Origin: Myxococcales bacterium
Lineage (GTDB): Bacteria; Myxococcota_A; Polyangia; Polyangiales; Polyangiaceae
Assembly (NCBI GenBank): GCA_025359105.1
Contig: JANYHK010000097.1
Location: 46,556 to 110,555 of the forward strand
DNA length: 64,000 bases
Direction: 5' to 3'
The notes under the pieces were generated by a model. That model saw only the letters and a program-made list of their open reading frames with translations. It was not told where the DNA came from and searched no databases. Both the position numbers and the translations under genes were made by a program. Position 1 is the stretch's first letter. The number at the start of each line of letters is the position of its first letter. This document shows positions 54,900-63,656 of this stretch, in pieces.

Positions 54900-54967
54900 T
54901 GACGCACCTCGCGGCGTGGAGTCGAGCACTTGCCGACGGCACGCGTGTTGCTCCTTGCCGCTCTACC

Positions 54968-55672
54968 ATGAAGAACTCCCACGCCACCTCGGTCGCGGTC
55001 TCGTTCGTCGCCATCGCCATTTTCGCGGCGTGCGGTTCTTCGGGCGCGGGCACCGGGTTCAATGATCCGGCACCCGGCGGCGGCAACGGAAGCTCCGGCG
55101 CGAGCTCCGGGAGCAGCAGCGGGTTCACCGGGTCCGGCGACGCGTCGGCGGCCCATTGCGATCCGGGCTCTGGCGATCTCGCGGGGTGCGGATGCGCCGC
55201 GACGACGCGCGCGTGCTGGACCGTCCCCGCCGACAAGCGCAACGGGAACGGGTGCCACGACGGAACGCAGGCGTGCACCAAGCAAGGGGAGTTCGCGGTC
55301 TGGGGCGCGTGCACGGGCGAGGCGACGGCTTGCTCGACGGGCACGGTAGGCGCCGACGGCGGAGGGACGAGGCCGCCCCCGCCCCCGCCGCCGTTGCCCC
55401 CCAACTGCGTTTGCGTCCCCAGCGCCGTTCGATGGTGCGACACGCCGGCCGCGTGCAACTGGGGAAAGCAGACGTGCATGCCCGACGGCACGTGGGGCGC
55501 GTGCAACGAGACGAACGATCGCCCGCCGAGCTGCGCCAGCGGTGATCCCAGCTACAACGAGACCTGCTGCCTGCAAGCGAACCAGTGCTGCCAGGACTTC
55601 GAAGGCCCCGATCCCGACAAATCCAAGGGCAGTTGCGACGCGATCGCCTGCCCTGGCGACGTCGTGAAGTGA
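54968..55672 (+). CDS. Cys-rich lipoprotein
   Basis: A 234-residue lipoprotein from the ATG at 54968 (signal ending IFAAC). A Ser/Gly linker (about 25-60) is followed by about 20 cysteines in short modules. CHDGTQACTKQGEFAVWGAC and WGKQTCMPDGTWGAC share a G-x-Q-x-C-x(n)-WGAC pattern, and CVNLTWGAC in the giant lipoprotein at 41958 is similar. The last cysteines cluster as CCLQANQCCQDF. Many disulfides are expected, with an outer-membrane or surface location. I recognise no enzyme family. It is convergent with the multihaem cytochrome gene (31-base gap). Confidence 0.8.
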   Translation: MKNSHATSVAVSFVAIAIFAACGSSGAGTGFNDPAPGGGNGSSGASSGSSSGFTGSGDASAAHCDPGSGDLAGCGCAATTRACWTVPADKRNGNGCHDGTQACTKQGEFAVWGACTGEATACSTGTVGADGGGTRPPPPPPPLPPNCVCVPSAVRWCDTPAACNWGKQTCMPDGTWGACNETNDRPPSCASGDPSYNETCCLQANQCCQDFEGPDPDKSKGSCDAIACPGDVVK

Positions 55673-55703
55673 GCGCTGCGCACGGGCTAGCGGATTTCGC
55701 GAA

Positions 55704-57698
55704 TCAGCGCAGCGCGGCCTCTGCTTCGTCGAGCAACGCGCGCGCGCGCGCGGCGTTGTGCGAGCCCGCGGCGCGATCGTCGTGGACGAGAGCCACCTTG
55801 CGCGCGGCGTCGGCCAAGGCCGGAGACGCGCTGGCCGCGATCGCGTAGCGCTCGGCGGCGTGGGGGGTCGTGCCGCCCGCCGCGGTCACGAGGCCGCGAC
55901 GGACGAGCGACTGGAAGAGCGCGTCGGCGCGGCGCGCGATCGTCTGACCCTTCGCGTCGACGCGCTCCGCGGGCGTCTCGGTGTGGCAGGGGCGACATGT
56001 CGCCGGGTTCGCGCGGAACGAGTGGCCGGCGCCGTGGACTTCGGCCTTCGGATCCCGCGGCGCGCCGTGACACGCGAGGCATCCGCGATCGGTCGCGTGC
56101 GGGCCCGGCGACAGGGCGAGGCGCGCGGCCGTCGCGCGAGGGAGGTCGGCGGGTGTCGCGCCGCCGCGACCGCCGTGGCACGCGACGCACACGGCGCTCG
56201 TGCCGAGCGGTCTCGTGCCGAAGTCACCCTGGACCGCGACGTCGCGGACGAGCGACGCGCCCGCCCCCTTGGCGTGCGGCGAGTGGCACGCGGCGCACGC
56301 GATCCCGATCACGCCCGCCTCGGAAGGGACGTCGATCTCCTTGCGCGCGCCGATCGCCGCCAAAAATCCGGCGGTCGTGTGGCACGCCGCGCATTCGCCC
56401 TTTCGCGTCTCCGGGGTGCGGTCGGACGTCGCCATGCGCGAGGCTTGCCAGGCCGCGACGTGTCCGTACCTGGGCGGCGCGTCGTGGCACGTCGCGCACA
56501 CGTCGGCGCGCAGCACGCTCCACCGCGCTCCCGGCTCGGGGATGGCCGCGGGCCCGTGGCACGCCATGCAGCCCACGCCGGAGGTTCGACGCAGCGCGCG
56601 CGGCATGTCCGCGAACCACGCCGGATCAGGGCCCGGCGGCAAGCGGGCGCCGAGGGTGCGTGCAAGATGCACGAAACCGCCATCGTCCTCGCCGGGCTCG
56701 CCGAGCGCATGGCATGCGACGGCGCACGCCGGCGAGTACCCCTCGCCGAGGGTCCCCGCGAGGCCACGCTCGAACACGTGCGTCATCGGGCTCCCCTCGA
56801 CCGACCGACCGACCTCGCGATGGCAATCGGCGCGCGCGCAGTCGAGCGCCATCTCGTCGTAGCGGCCGAAGCGAACGCCGAGGCGCCGCCCCGCGGAGTC
56901 GGTGAGGACGAAGCGTCCGGAGGCGTGGGTCTCGACCTCCGTGAAGCCGCCGGCTGCGGCGAGCGCAGGAGCGCGCCCCTGGGCGCCCGGCTCCACCGTC
57001 CACCCGTCGCCAAAGAGATAGACCCGCCCGCCTGCGGCGACGGTTGGGACGCCGGTCGCTCGCGCAGCAGCCACCACCTGCACGCGTCGCGTGGCGGCGA
57101 CGGCGCCCACCGCGAACCTCGCCTCGAGCGTGATCTTGCCCTGCGTGCGCGGCGAGATCGGGACGATCCCCCACGTGGGGAGCGACGCGCGCACGGGCGA
57201 CAGCGCCTTCTCGAGGCTGGGCGTGTGGACGCGGACACGTCTGCCGTCGTCGATCACGTGAAGCGGCGGCGCGTCACCGGAGACGACTTGCCAGGCGATC
57301 GGTGGGACCACGGCGTCCGGACAGCCCGAGGTCGCGACGACATCGACGTCGCGATCGTAGCCGACGTCGGCGATCCACTCGGGGAGGACGACGCGCGGCG
57401 GAACCACGGTCGCCTGTGCGCCGTCCCCTTCGAACGACGCCTCGGACGGGCAGGCTCCGTCCGCCTCGACGCGCACGTGCCCGCGAAACCCCGGGCGGAG
57501 CTCGAGCTCGAGGCGCGCCCCGCCCACGCGTCGCGCGATCGCGACCGCCTCACTCGGCTCCCATCGGGCAAGGCGGAGATCCACGGAGGTCGACCCGGCC
57601 GTGAGCACCCACACGGCCGGCGTCGTCTGCTCGCGGCAGCCGGCGAACGCGACGGCGCTCCCGAGCGCGACGAGCAGGAGCAGCGAGCGGAGCGTCAT
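55704..57698 (-). CDS. Multihaem c-type cytochrome lipoprotein
   Basis: A 664-residue lipoprotein from the ATG at 57698 (lipobox AFAGC). Residues about 25-300 form beta-rich domains without haem motifs. The C-terminal half contains seven CxxCH haem-attachment sites (CMACH, CATCH, CAACH twice, CVACH, CLACH, CRPCH) preceded by two irregular ones, CARADCH and CAVACH, so seven to nine covalent haems are possible. Many histidines available as second ligands are spread between them. A role in electron transfer at the outer membrane or periplasm is likely. The partner is unknown. Its start overlaps the stop of the upstream Cys-rich lipoprotein gene by four bases, so the two are co-translated. Confidence 0.92.
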   Translation of the reverse strand: MTLRSLLLLVALGSAVAFAGCREQTTPAVWVLTAGSTSVDLRLARWEPSEAVAIARRVGGARLELELRPGFRGHVRVEADGACPSEASFEGDGAQATVVPPRVVLPEWIADVGYDRDVDVVATSGCPDAVVPPIAWQVVSGDAPPLHVIDDGRRVRVHTPSLEKALSPVRASLPTWGIVPISPRTQGKITLEARFAVGAVAATRRVQVVAAARATGVPTVAAGGRVYLFGDGWTVEPGAQGRAPALAAAGGFTEVETHASGRFVLTDSAGRRLGVRFGRYDEMALDCARADCHREVGRSVEGSPMTHVFERGLAGTLGEGYSPACAVACHALGEPGEDDGGFVHLARTLGARLPPGPDPAWFADMPRALRRTSGVGCMACHGPAAIPEPGARWSVLRADVCATCHDAPPRYGHVAAWQASRMATSDRTPETRKGECAACHTTAGFLAAIGARKEIDVPSEAGVIGIACAACHSPHAKGAGASLVRDVAVQGDFGTRPLGTSAVCVACHGGRGGATPADLPRATAARLALSPGPHATDRGCLACHGAPRDPKAEVHGAGHSFRANPATCRPCHTETPAERVDAKGQTIARRADALFQSLVRRGLVTAAGGTTPHAAERYAIAASASPALADAARKVALVHDDRAAGSHNAARARALLDEAEAALR

Positions 57699-58471
57699 GG
57701 CCTCTTCGCGCACGTCGCGAAGACGCACACCTCGCCCGCGCCGCAATCGGTGTCCTGCCAGCATTCACCGAGTGGGGCGCGCGCGGGCAGGCAGACCCGG
57801 CTCACGCACGCGGCGCCCGCGGGGCAGCCGAGGTCCGCCTCGCATGCCCCCCCGAGGCTGGGCTCCTTGGTCGGCCCGCAGACCTGACGCGCGCCGGCAG
57901 CGCGCTGCTGCACCGTGCAGTGGGAGAATGAGCCGTCGTCGGGGCGGTCGGGCGCGAGATCGACGCACACGCGCGTCCTGCCCGGAGCGCCGCGCCGCTC
58001 GCCGCAGATCCACGCCTCGTCGCGTCGCCCCGCGACGACGCCCGCGGCCGGTTCCCCGCCGTGGCACACGACCGCGCCGCCTCGCTCGAAGCACTCCCAC
58101 TCGCCGTCGTCGGGCATTCGCGGGTGATCCTGGACGCACCCGCCGTCCCCGCAGGCGAAGGGCCCGCTCGTCCCCTTGCGCCGCCGGCACGCGCGCGCGT
58201 CGCGCTGGCCGACGCACCGCCATGCGTCGCCCTTGGCCGGAACGGGGCGAGCGACGAGGACGACCGCGCCGGCGCTCGCCCCCCAGCACGCGCGCGCGCT
58301 GTGCACGTCGGCGCAGCTCGCTCCGACGTCCGAGGGTGCGGGGGTGCTCACCCACGTCGGCTCGTCGATCACCTGCGTCGGCTTCTGCGCGCACGCGCCG
58401 ACCAGGGCGAGAGCGCCCACGAGGGTCACGCTCCCCGCGCGTAGACGGATCTCGCTTGTCTCGACCGGCAT
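57695..58471 (-). CDS. Cys-rich lipoprotein co-encoded with the multihaem cytochrome
   Basis: A 258-residue lipoprotein (signal with LVGAC) carrying about 25 cysteines. The first part has spaced pairs (CADVHSARACWG, CFERGGAVVCHGG, WICGERRG). The end, CEADLGCPAGAACVSRVC and ECWQDTDCGAGEVC, matches the C-x-x-x-x-x-C-x-x-G-x-x-C repeats common in myxobacterial surface proteins. No CxxCH is present, so it is not itself a cytochrome. The four-base overlap with the cytochrome gene suggests the two act together, perhaps as a docking or structural partner. This is inference. It is divergent from the membrane-protein gene at 58592. Confidence 0.83.
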   Translation of the reverse strand: MPVETSEIRLRAGSVTLVGALALVGACAQKPTQVIDEPTWVSTPAPSDVGASCADVHSARACWGASAGAVVLVARPVPAKGDAWRCVGQRDARACRRRKGTSGPFACGDGGCVQDHPRMPDDGEWECFERGGAVVCHGGEPAAGVVAGRRDEAWICGERRGAPGRTRVCVDLAPDRPDDGSFSHCTVQQRAAGARQVCGPTKEPSLGGACEADLGCPAGAACVSRVCLPARAPLGECWQDTDCGAGEVCVFATCAKRP

Positions 58472-58577
58472 GTCCGCGACTTCTAGTTACCACCCTCTCG
58501 CGCCCGTTGCCGGCACGACTCTCCGATGGTGGACCGCGCGACGAGAGCCCTCCCCAGCCGTGGTATGCCATGTCCCC

Positions 58578-58583
58578 GGAGGA
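58578..58583 (+). promoter_or_regulatory. Ribosome-binding site of the membrane-protein gene
   Basis: GGAGGA lies eight bases before the ATG at 58592 and selects it over an upstream in-frame start at 58526. Confidence 0.7.
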
Positions 58584-58591
58584 ACACACCG

Positions 58592-59380
58592 ATGTACTAT
58601 GCACTCGCGGGACTCGCGTCGCTGGTCCTGTCGCTCCTCTCGTGGCGGAGCTACTGGGGGCCGTACCGGCTCATCGCAGACCTGCAGTCTTCGCTGTGGG
58701 CCGTGGACATCGTCAACATCTCGCTCATCGTGTGTTGGGCCCTGTTTTACGCACCGCTGCACCTTCTCGTCGGCCGCGTGGAGAAGCGTTTCGGTGTGAC
58801 GCGCGAGCCAGTGACGTGGAAGCGCCTCGTCGCCGTCCTCAACTTCTTCTTCGAGCAGAGGCCAGGGCAGCTCGCGGGCATCGGTCTCATCATCTTCTGC
58901 ATGGGCGCCTGGTTCTGGGGCAGCTCGGCGACGGCGGGGCCGCTCACCACGTTCTCCGTCGCCCAGGCCGAACGTGGTGAGCGGCCCACCAGCCGGTACG
59001 TCCGCCTGACCGACGGCAGGATCCTCACCGAGAGCGAGCTCTCGTTCACGAGGAACGGCTCGGTCGAGCACTACTACCCGGTCACGTCGAAGCAAGGAGG
59101 CGCGGACCGCTTCAGGGTCTTCGTCCGACTCGACGGAAGCGACGCCCTGTCGCCGCCCGCCGAGATCATCGGCGAGCTGTCGTTCGACGGGCTCCCGGGC
59201 CCCCTGCGCGCCCACGTCGCCGACCAGAACCTGCTGGCGCCGGACTACTTCGTCGTCCGCCACCGGCGCAATCCCGGGTCGGAGGGCGTCTTCGCCGCCG
59301 AGATGGCGGCGTTCGGGGCGCTCCTCTTCGCGGGGGGGCTGGTCTGGTCGAGGGCCCGGAAGCGGCAGCGCGCCACCTAA
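58592..59380 (+). CDS. Integral membrane protein with a beta-rich extramembrane domain, unknown
   Basis: A 262-residue protein with hydrophobic segments at about 2-18 (YYALAGLASLVLSLLSW), 38-58, 86-106 (LAGIGLIIFCMGAWFW) and 234-252 (FAAEMAAFGALLFAGGLVW). Between the third and fourth lies a roughly 125-residue soluble part with beta strands (RYVRLTDGRILTESELSF, EHYYPVTSK, RFRVFVRLDG), probably on the outer side of the inner membrane. I recognise no family with certainty. A well-placed GGAGGA sets the start. A small lipoprotein gene follows 50 bases downstream on the same strand. Confidence 0.8.
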   Translation: MYYALAGLASLVLSLLSWRSYWGPYRLIADLQSSLWAVDIVNISLIVCWALFYAPLHLLVGRVEKRFGVTREPVTWKRLVAVLNFFFEQRPGQLAGIGLIIFCMGAWFWGSSATAGPLTTFSVAQAERGERPTSRYVRLTDGRILTESELSFTRNGSVEHYYPVTSKQGGADRFRVFVRLDGSDALSPPAEIIGELSFDGLPGPLRAHVADQNLLAPDYFVVRHRRNPGSEGVFAAEMAAFGALLFAGGLVWSRARKRQRAT

Positions 59381-59430
59381 GGCACCAGAGGTGCGTGATC
59401 AAGATCGCGGCCGCGCTCCATCTAGGAGGC

Positions 59431-59661
59431 ATGACGTGCCGCTTCGCCCTCCTCGGCCTTCTCGCTCTGCTCTATGGCTGCAGCGATCGCCCTGTCGCCA
59501 GCCCGGCCTATGCACCGGTGCACCTGGAACCGTTCACCGTCGCGCGCGCAGAGAGCGCGTGCCCCAACGGGTACGAGGTCTTGTGGCGCAAGGAGTGCGT
59601 CGATAACCCGACCTACAGCGCGGCGACACTGCTCTGCAAGGAGACGGGTGCGGTGGAGTAG
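59431..59661 (+). CDS. Small lipoprotein
   Basis: A 76-residue product from the ATG at 59431, with a compact lipoprotein signal (FALLGLLALLYGC). The short mature part contains two further cysteines (CPNGYEVLWRKECVD and LLCKETG). The in-frame GTG at 59395 would add 12 residues and has GAGG close by, so the true start is open. No family is recognised. It follows the membrane-protein gene and is nearly adjacent to the convergent gene ending at 59671. Confidence 0.6.
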   Translation: MTCRFALLGLLALLYGCSDRPVASPAYAPVHLEPFTVARAESACPNGYEVLWRKECVDNPTYSAATLLCKETGAVE

Positions 59662-59670
59662 CGGCCGCGA

Positions 59671-60474
59671 TCAGCGCGACGACGATGGCACTTCCGTGAC
59701 GTAGCGCGCCAGCAACGTCTTCGGCCCGCCGTCGAACGCGATCGTCAGCTTCGCGTCCGGGCCGTCTCCGGCTCGAGACACGAGCACGCCCTCACCGAAC
59801 TTCGCGTGAAGGTACTTCTTCGGCGGAGGCGCGGGCTCGGCCTTCGCGGGAGGCTTGAACGCAGGCTTCGGCATGCGCGATGGGACCGAGCTCTTGGCGG
59901 AGGGCGTGGGCGCGGCGCCGCTCCGAGGCGCGGGCGCGGGCGCGTCGGGGTCCGCGGGGGCGCGGACCGCAGGAGCTTGGGGCATTCTGCGCTTCAGCCC
60001 CGCCTCCGCCGGCGGCGCCGCGACGGCGAGCCCGGCGGCCTCGCGCAGAGCCCTCGCCCGCCTGGGTCGAGCCTCGTCGACGACTTGGCGCAGCTCCGGC
60101 ACGTCGATTCGACGCAGCTCGTGCTGCACGATCTCCCGGCCCACGAGGCTCATCAACGTCGGGCGCGCGGCCGCGTCGTCCGACGCCCAGGCGCGAGCAA
60201 GGGCCCACATGTCTTCGGCCGTCGAAGGCGGGACGTACCCGAGCGCGAAGGCGACGATCTCCGCGGCCTCGGGGAAGAAGCTCCACTGGCCGAAGCCGGC
60301 CCCCAGGTTCTCGGCGATCAGCCTCGGCAACTTCGAGTGTTCGGCCAGCTTACGGCCCGCCAGCTGCGCCTCTGCGTAGCCCGCGTCCTTGTGCGCGTGC
60401 GCGATCATCGCGACGAGCTCGTCACGATCTACCGGTGAGCCCTCGGCGGCTTCGGATCCAGGCGTCGACATCAT
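59671..60474 (-). CDS. Protein with C-terminal UvrD/PcrA-tail-like domain
   Basis: A 267-residue protein from the ATG at 60474. The N-terminal part (about 12-145) is helical. The middle (about 150-215) is a Pro/Ala-rich linker. The end (about 222-265) contains KYLHAKFGEGVLVSRAGDG followed by KLTIAFDGGPKTLLARYV, which resembles the small tudor-like domain at the C-terminus of UvrD/PcrA helicases, where it contacts RNA polymerase or other partners. No helicase motifs are present, so it may act as an adaptor. There is no signal peptide. Its relation to the neighbouring lipoprotein genes is unclear. Confidence 0.7.
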   Translation of the reverse strand: MMSTPGSEAAEGSPVDRDELVAMIAHAHKDAGYAEAQLAGRKLAEHSKLPRLIAENLGAGFGQWSFFPEAAEIVAFALGYVPPSTAEDMWALARAWASDDAAARPTLMSLVGREIVQHELRRIDVPELRQVVDEARPRRARALREAAGLAVAAPPAEAGLKRRMPQAPAVRAPADPDAPAPAPRSGAAPTPSAKSSVPSRMPKPAFKPPAKAEPAPPPKKYLHAKFGEGVLVSRAGDGPDAKLTIAFDGGPKTLLARYVTEVPSSSR

Positions 60475-60588
60475 GTCGAGGGTTCGCTCGAGACGCACGG
60501 GCGTCAATGGGCACGGAGTCCGCGCGCCGCGACCCTCGCCGCTTTCATTGCACCTGGACTCGAAGCGACGGCGGGCGCCCAGCTGGTC

Positions 60589-63501
60589 TCAGAACATGCA
60601 GCCGCCCGAGCAGGGATCGCACACGCCACCCGCCCGCGCGCACGCGGCGGCGCTATGGCATCGGACGGGCGCGACGCACGACGTGGCGTTGGCGTTGCAA
60701 CCGCACGCGCAGACGCTGCAGTCTAAGGTAGGGGGCGGGGTGACGCACGCGCTCGCCTGGCACAGCTGGCCGGCGCCGCAGGCCGCGCACGCGCCGCCGC
60801 CTGCGCCGCACGACGAGGTCGAGGTGCCGGCGGTGCACGCGTTGTTCGAGCAGCAGCCCCCGTTGCAGGCGCCGCCGGTGGCGCAGCCGGTGGTCGAGCA
60901 GGTGAACGTCGCCGACGCGCCGTTCGTCATGCAGGCGGCGCCCGCCGGACAGCCGTTGGCGGTCTCGCAGGTACCGATCGTGATGGTCCGCGGCGCGCCG
61001 AAGGGGAGCGTGATGCCATCGGCGGTCGTCGCCGTGAAGGTCAGCGTGTGCGGGCCGGGCGCAGGCGTCGGATACGGCGCCGGGGGCACGCCGGGAAACG
61101 TGCTCGACGTCGACCACTGCACGGTCAGCGAGAAGCCGCTCGGCGCGTAATCCGGACGACCATAGGCGGCCGCGACGTCGCCCCGCGGCTGGTGAAGCGT
61201 GGCCGACGCGCCGTAGACCGCGTACGCGTAGCGTGAGTCGAGGAGCGGCTGGCCGTCGAGTAGCAGCGTCACGTAGGCGATGGCCGCCGTCTGGTTCGGG
61301 ACCGGATCGGCGACCCAACCGCTGACGACGAGGTTGCCGCCGGAGGGCGGGAACGCAGCGCCGCCGGTCCCCCCGTAGGTTGCACCGTCGACCCAGCCGA
61401 ACGGCCCCTCGACCACCGTGAACGTGGCGCTCCCACCGAGCGGCAGCCACTTCTGCGCGGTCGGGTCGAGCGCCTGCGCCGTGACCGTGTGCGTCCCGTC
61501 GGCGAGGGCGCCGTTCATCGGAATCGTCGCGTGAAAGCCGTCGTTGGGGTAGCCCGGCGCGCCGGCAGGCGGAGGATCGCCGACGGCAACCGTCGCCACG
61601 ACGCTCCCGTCGACGAGAACGCGCGCCTGCACGCCACCGTCGCTGCTGTACCAGCTCGCCGTCCAGCCGGTGACCGTGAGCGCGCCCCGCGTGCGGTGAA
61701 CGGTGCTCGTCGTCGCGTCCGACGCGCTCACGGCGGCGAGGAGCCCGCCCATGACGCCGCCCGGCGGCGGGATCGCGCGGCCCGGCGGCGCCGCCATCGC
61801 GCAGGAGCCGAGGCCGACGTCGACCCAGTTCTGCTGGACCCAGTACGGGCGCCCGCCGACGAACAGGTTGTAGGGCTGGCCCGTCGTCGTGTACGCGCTC
61901 GGCGTCCCGAAGCGCCAGGCGCATTTGTCCGCGTTCTCGTAGCCGTTCGAGTCCGTGTTGCTCGCGCCGTCCGGGTCCGCGAGCGTCTCGAAGATCTCGT
62001 GCACGAGGAGGCTCGCCATCGCGTCGCCGGAGGGATCGCCGTTGGGGGTCGCCCCTGCCGCGCAGTTGCTCGGGCACTGCGAGGTGGGGTCGCCGACGAA
62101 GGCGGAGAGGACGTTCGGCGTGCCCGGCCAGGCTGACGACGGGGAGCTGAGTCCATGGTTCGCGCAAAAATACGTACAGAATCCCCCCACCGAGATGCCC
62201 TTCGACGTGAGCACCACGTAGATGCCGTTGGGGTCGGCCGGCGCCAGCCTCCCGACGGAGAAGTTGAAGGCGACGACGTCGTTGACGCCGCTGTAGCCGA
62301 GGGACGTCCCCATCGAGCCGGGATCGTTCACCTGCTCGACGAGCTGCAGCTGCGTCGTTCCGTAGCCGGCGGCGTCGTAGTTCGGAGAGTTGGTCGACGA
62401 GTACGCGCTCCCGGAGAGCCCGTTCACGAGCCCCGCGAGGATCGACCGGGTGGGGCTCGCGGCCGGCCAGTCGCCGTACCAGATGAAGTGGACGCCGACG
62501 GTGCCGTGCATGACGGGCCCGCGGTGACGGATCGGCAGGTTGCTCGCCGTCCGAATGCAGCTGCCCGGCGGAGTCCCGCCGATTTGCAGCGTCTGGAACG
62601 CGCTCATGCGCCAGGCCGTCTCGCGCGTCGGGATCGACACCCAGGTCGCGTCGGTCGCGCTCGGCGGGAGCGATGCCGGCGCCATGAACAGCCGGCTCTT
62701 GAAGCTCGTCGCGCCCGACAGCAGGTGCGCGACGGGCGGCGTTCCGTTGAGGTCGAGCGCCATGACGTCGACGGTCCCGTCGGCGTCGTATTGCATCGCC
62801 CAGAAGGCCCAGGTGCCGGTCGGCGGTAGGCTCGTGGTGGTCGGCGGCAGGATCGTCGTCGCGAACGTGGAGGCCGCGGACAGGACGGTGACGTCGACGC
62901 CGGTCGCGGTGCGGTGGATCCCGATCAGATCCGCCGCGCGATCACCGTCGAAATCACCGGCGCGGAACGTCCACGTCGCGTCGGTGGCGGCGAGCGCGGT
63001 CGCGACCGGGCCGACGAGCGCGGTCTGGAAGCTCGTCGCGGCGTCGAGCACCGTGATCTCGACCCGGCCGCTCGCCGTCCCGCCCTTGGTGATCACCCAG
63101 AGATCCGCCCTTCCGTCCCTGTTCAAGTCGGCGACGGCGAAGTCGGTCGCCGCGCCGGTGTACGGCACCGGCGTTCGGGCGTTCGTCGCCGTGGGCGTCG
63201 TGAAGTCCGGGCCGAGGAACGCGCTCGCCTCGGTCATCCCGCTCGCCGACGCGGCGTGCCGTACGACGACGAGATCGGTCACGCCATCGCCGCTCACGTC
63301 GCCGACTGTCAGCTCGACCTGCCCGACCGCGCCGGGCAGCGCGAACGGGACGCACCCGGCGACGGCCACGGCCTCCTGCGACCGGCCGACGGCCACGTGT
63401 TGCCGCGGAGGCTCGACGTTGGAGGACGAGCAGGCAGCGAACGCGACCGGCGCAGCGACCAGCACCGCGAGGGAAACCGACTGCAAGCGTGCGCGCATCA
63501 T
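60589..63501 (-). CDS. Large lipoprotein with FG-GAP repeats and an EXORDIUM/PHI-1-like domain
   Basis: A 970-residue lipoprotein from the ATG at 63501 (AFAAC at about 20-24). About residues 45-270 contain FG-GAP/VCBS-like repeats (VGDVSGDGVTDLVVV, VADLNRDGRADLWVI, AGDFDGDRAADLIGI). At about 335-580 lies a domain with VMHGTVGVHFIWYGDW, VLTSKGISVGGFCTYFCANHG and LLVHEIFETLADPDG, which resembles the EXORDIUM/phosphate-induced-protein-1 family best known from plants. Ig-like beta domains and a C-terminal Cys-rich module (about 860-970, CNGGCCSNNAC, CSVCACGC) follow. HEIFETLADPD could be a metal-binding site. The role is unknown, probably cell-surface. Confidence 0.83.
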   Translation of the reverse strand: MMRARLQSVSLAVLVAAPVAFAACSSSNVEPPRQHVAVGRSQEAVAVAGCVPFALPGAVGQVELTVGDVSGDGVTDLVVVRHAASASGMTEASAFLGPDFTTPTATNARTPVPYTGAATDFAVADLNRDGRADLWVITKGGTASGRVEITVLDAATSFQTALVGPVATALAATDATWTFRAGDFDGDRAADLIGIHRTATGVDVTVLSAASTFATTILPPTTTSLPPTGTWAFWAMQYDADGTVDVMALDLNGTPPVAHLLSGATSFKSRLFMAPASLPPSATDATWVSIPTRETAWRMSAFQTLQIGGTPPGSCIRTASNLPIRHRGPVMHGTVGVHFIWYGDWPAASPTRSILAGLVNGLSGSAYSSTNSPNYDAAGYGTTQLQLVEQVNDPGSMGTSLGYSGVNDVVAFNFSVGRLAPADPNGIYVVLTSKGISVGGFCTYFCANHGLSSPSSAWPGTPNVLSAFVGDPTSQCPSNCAAGATPNGDPSGDAMASLLVHEIFETLADPDGASNTDSNGYENADKCAWRFGTPSAYTTTGQPYNLFVGGRPYWVQQNWVDVGLGSCAMAAPPGRAIPPPGGVMGGLLAAVSASDATTSTVHRTRGALTVTGWTASWYSSDGGVQARVLVDGSVVATVAVGDPPPAGAPGYPNDGFHATIPMNGALADGTHTVTAQALDPTAQKWLPLGGSATFTVVEGPFGWVDGATYGGTGGAAFPPSGGNLVVSGWVADPVPNQTAAIAYVTLLLDGQPLLDSRYAYAVYGASATLHQPRGDVAAAYGRPDYAPSGFSLTVQWSTSSTFPGVPPAPYPTPAPGPHTLTFTATTADGITLPFGAPRTITIGTCETANGCPAGAACMTNGASATFTCSTTGCATGGACNGGCCSNNACTAGTSTSSCGAGGGACAACGAGQLCQASACVTPPPTLDCSVCACGCNANATSCVAPVRCHSAAACARAGGVCDPCSGGCMF

Positions 63502-63656
63502 GCTCGGGTCTTCGCTCCTGGCGGCCGTGCACGGCCGTCGTGGCGGTGGAGAGCACGACCCGTGCCGCGGAATGCCGGGCTGGATCTTCGCGGTGCGGCG
63601 CGGCGTCGTGCGCTTCATGCGCGGCCGCCTTGCGCGATTGGCGCAGGTGCCGAACA

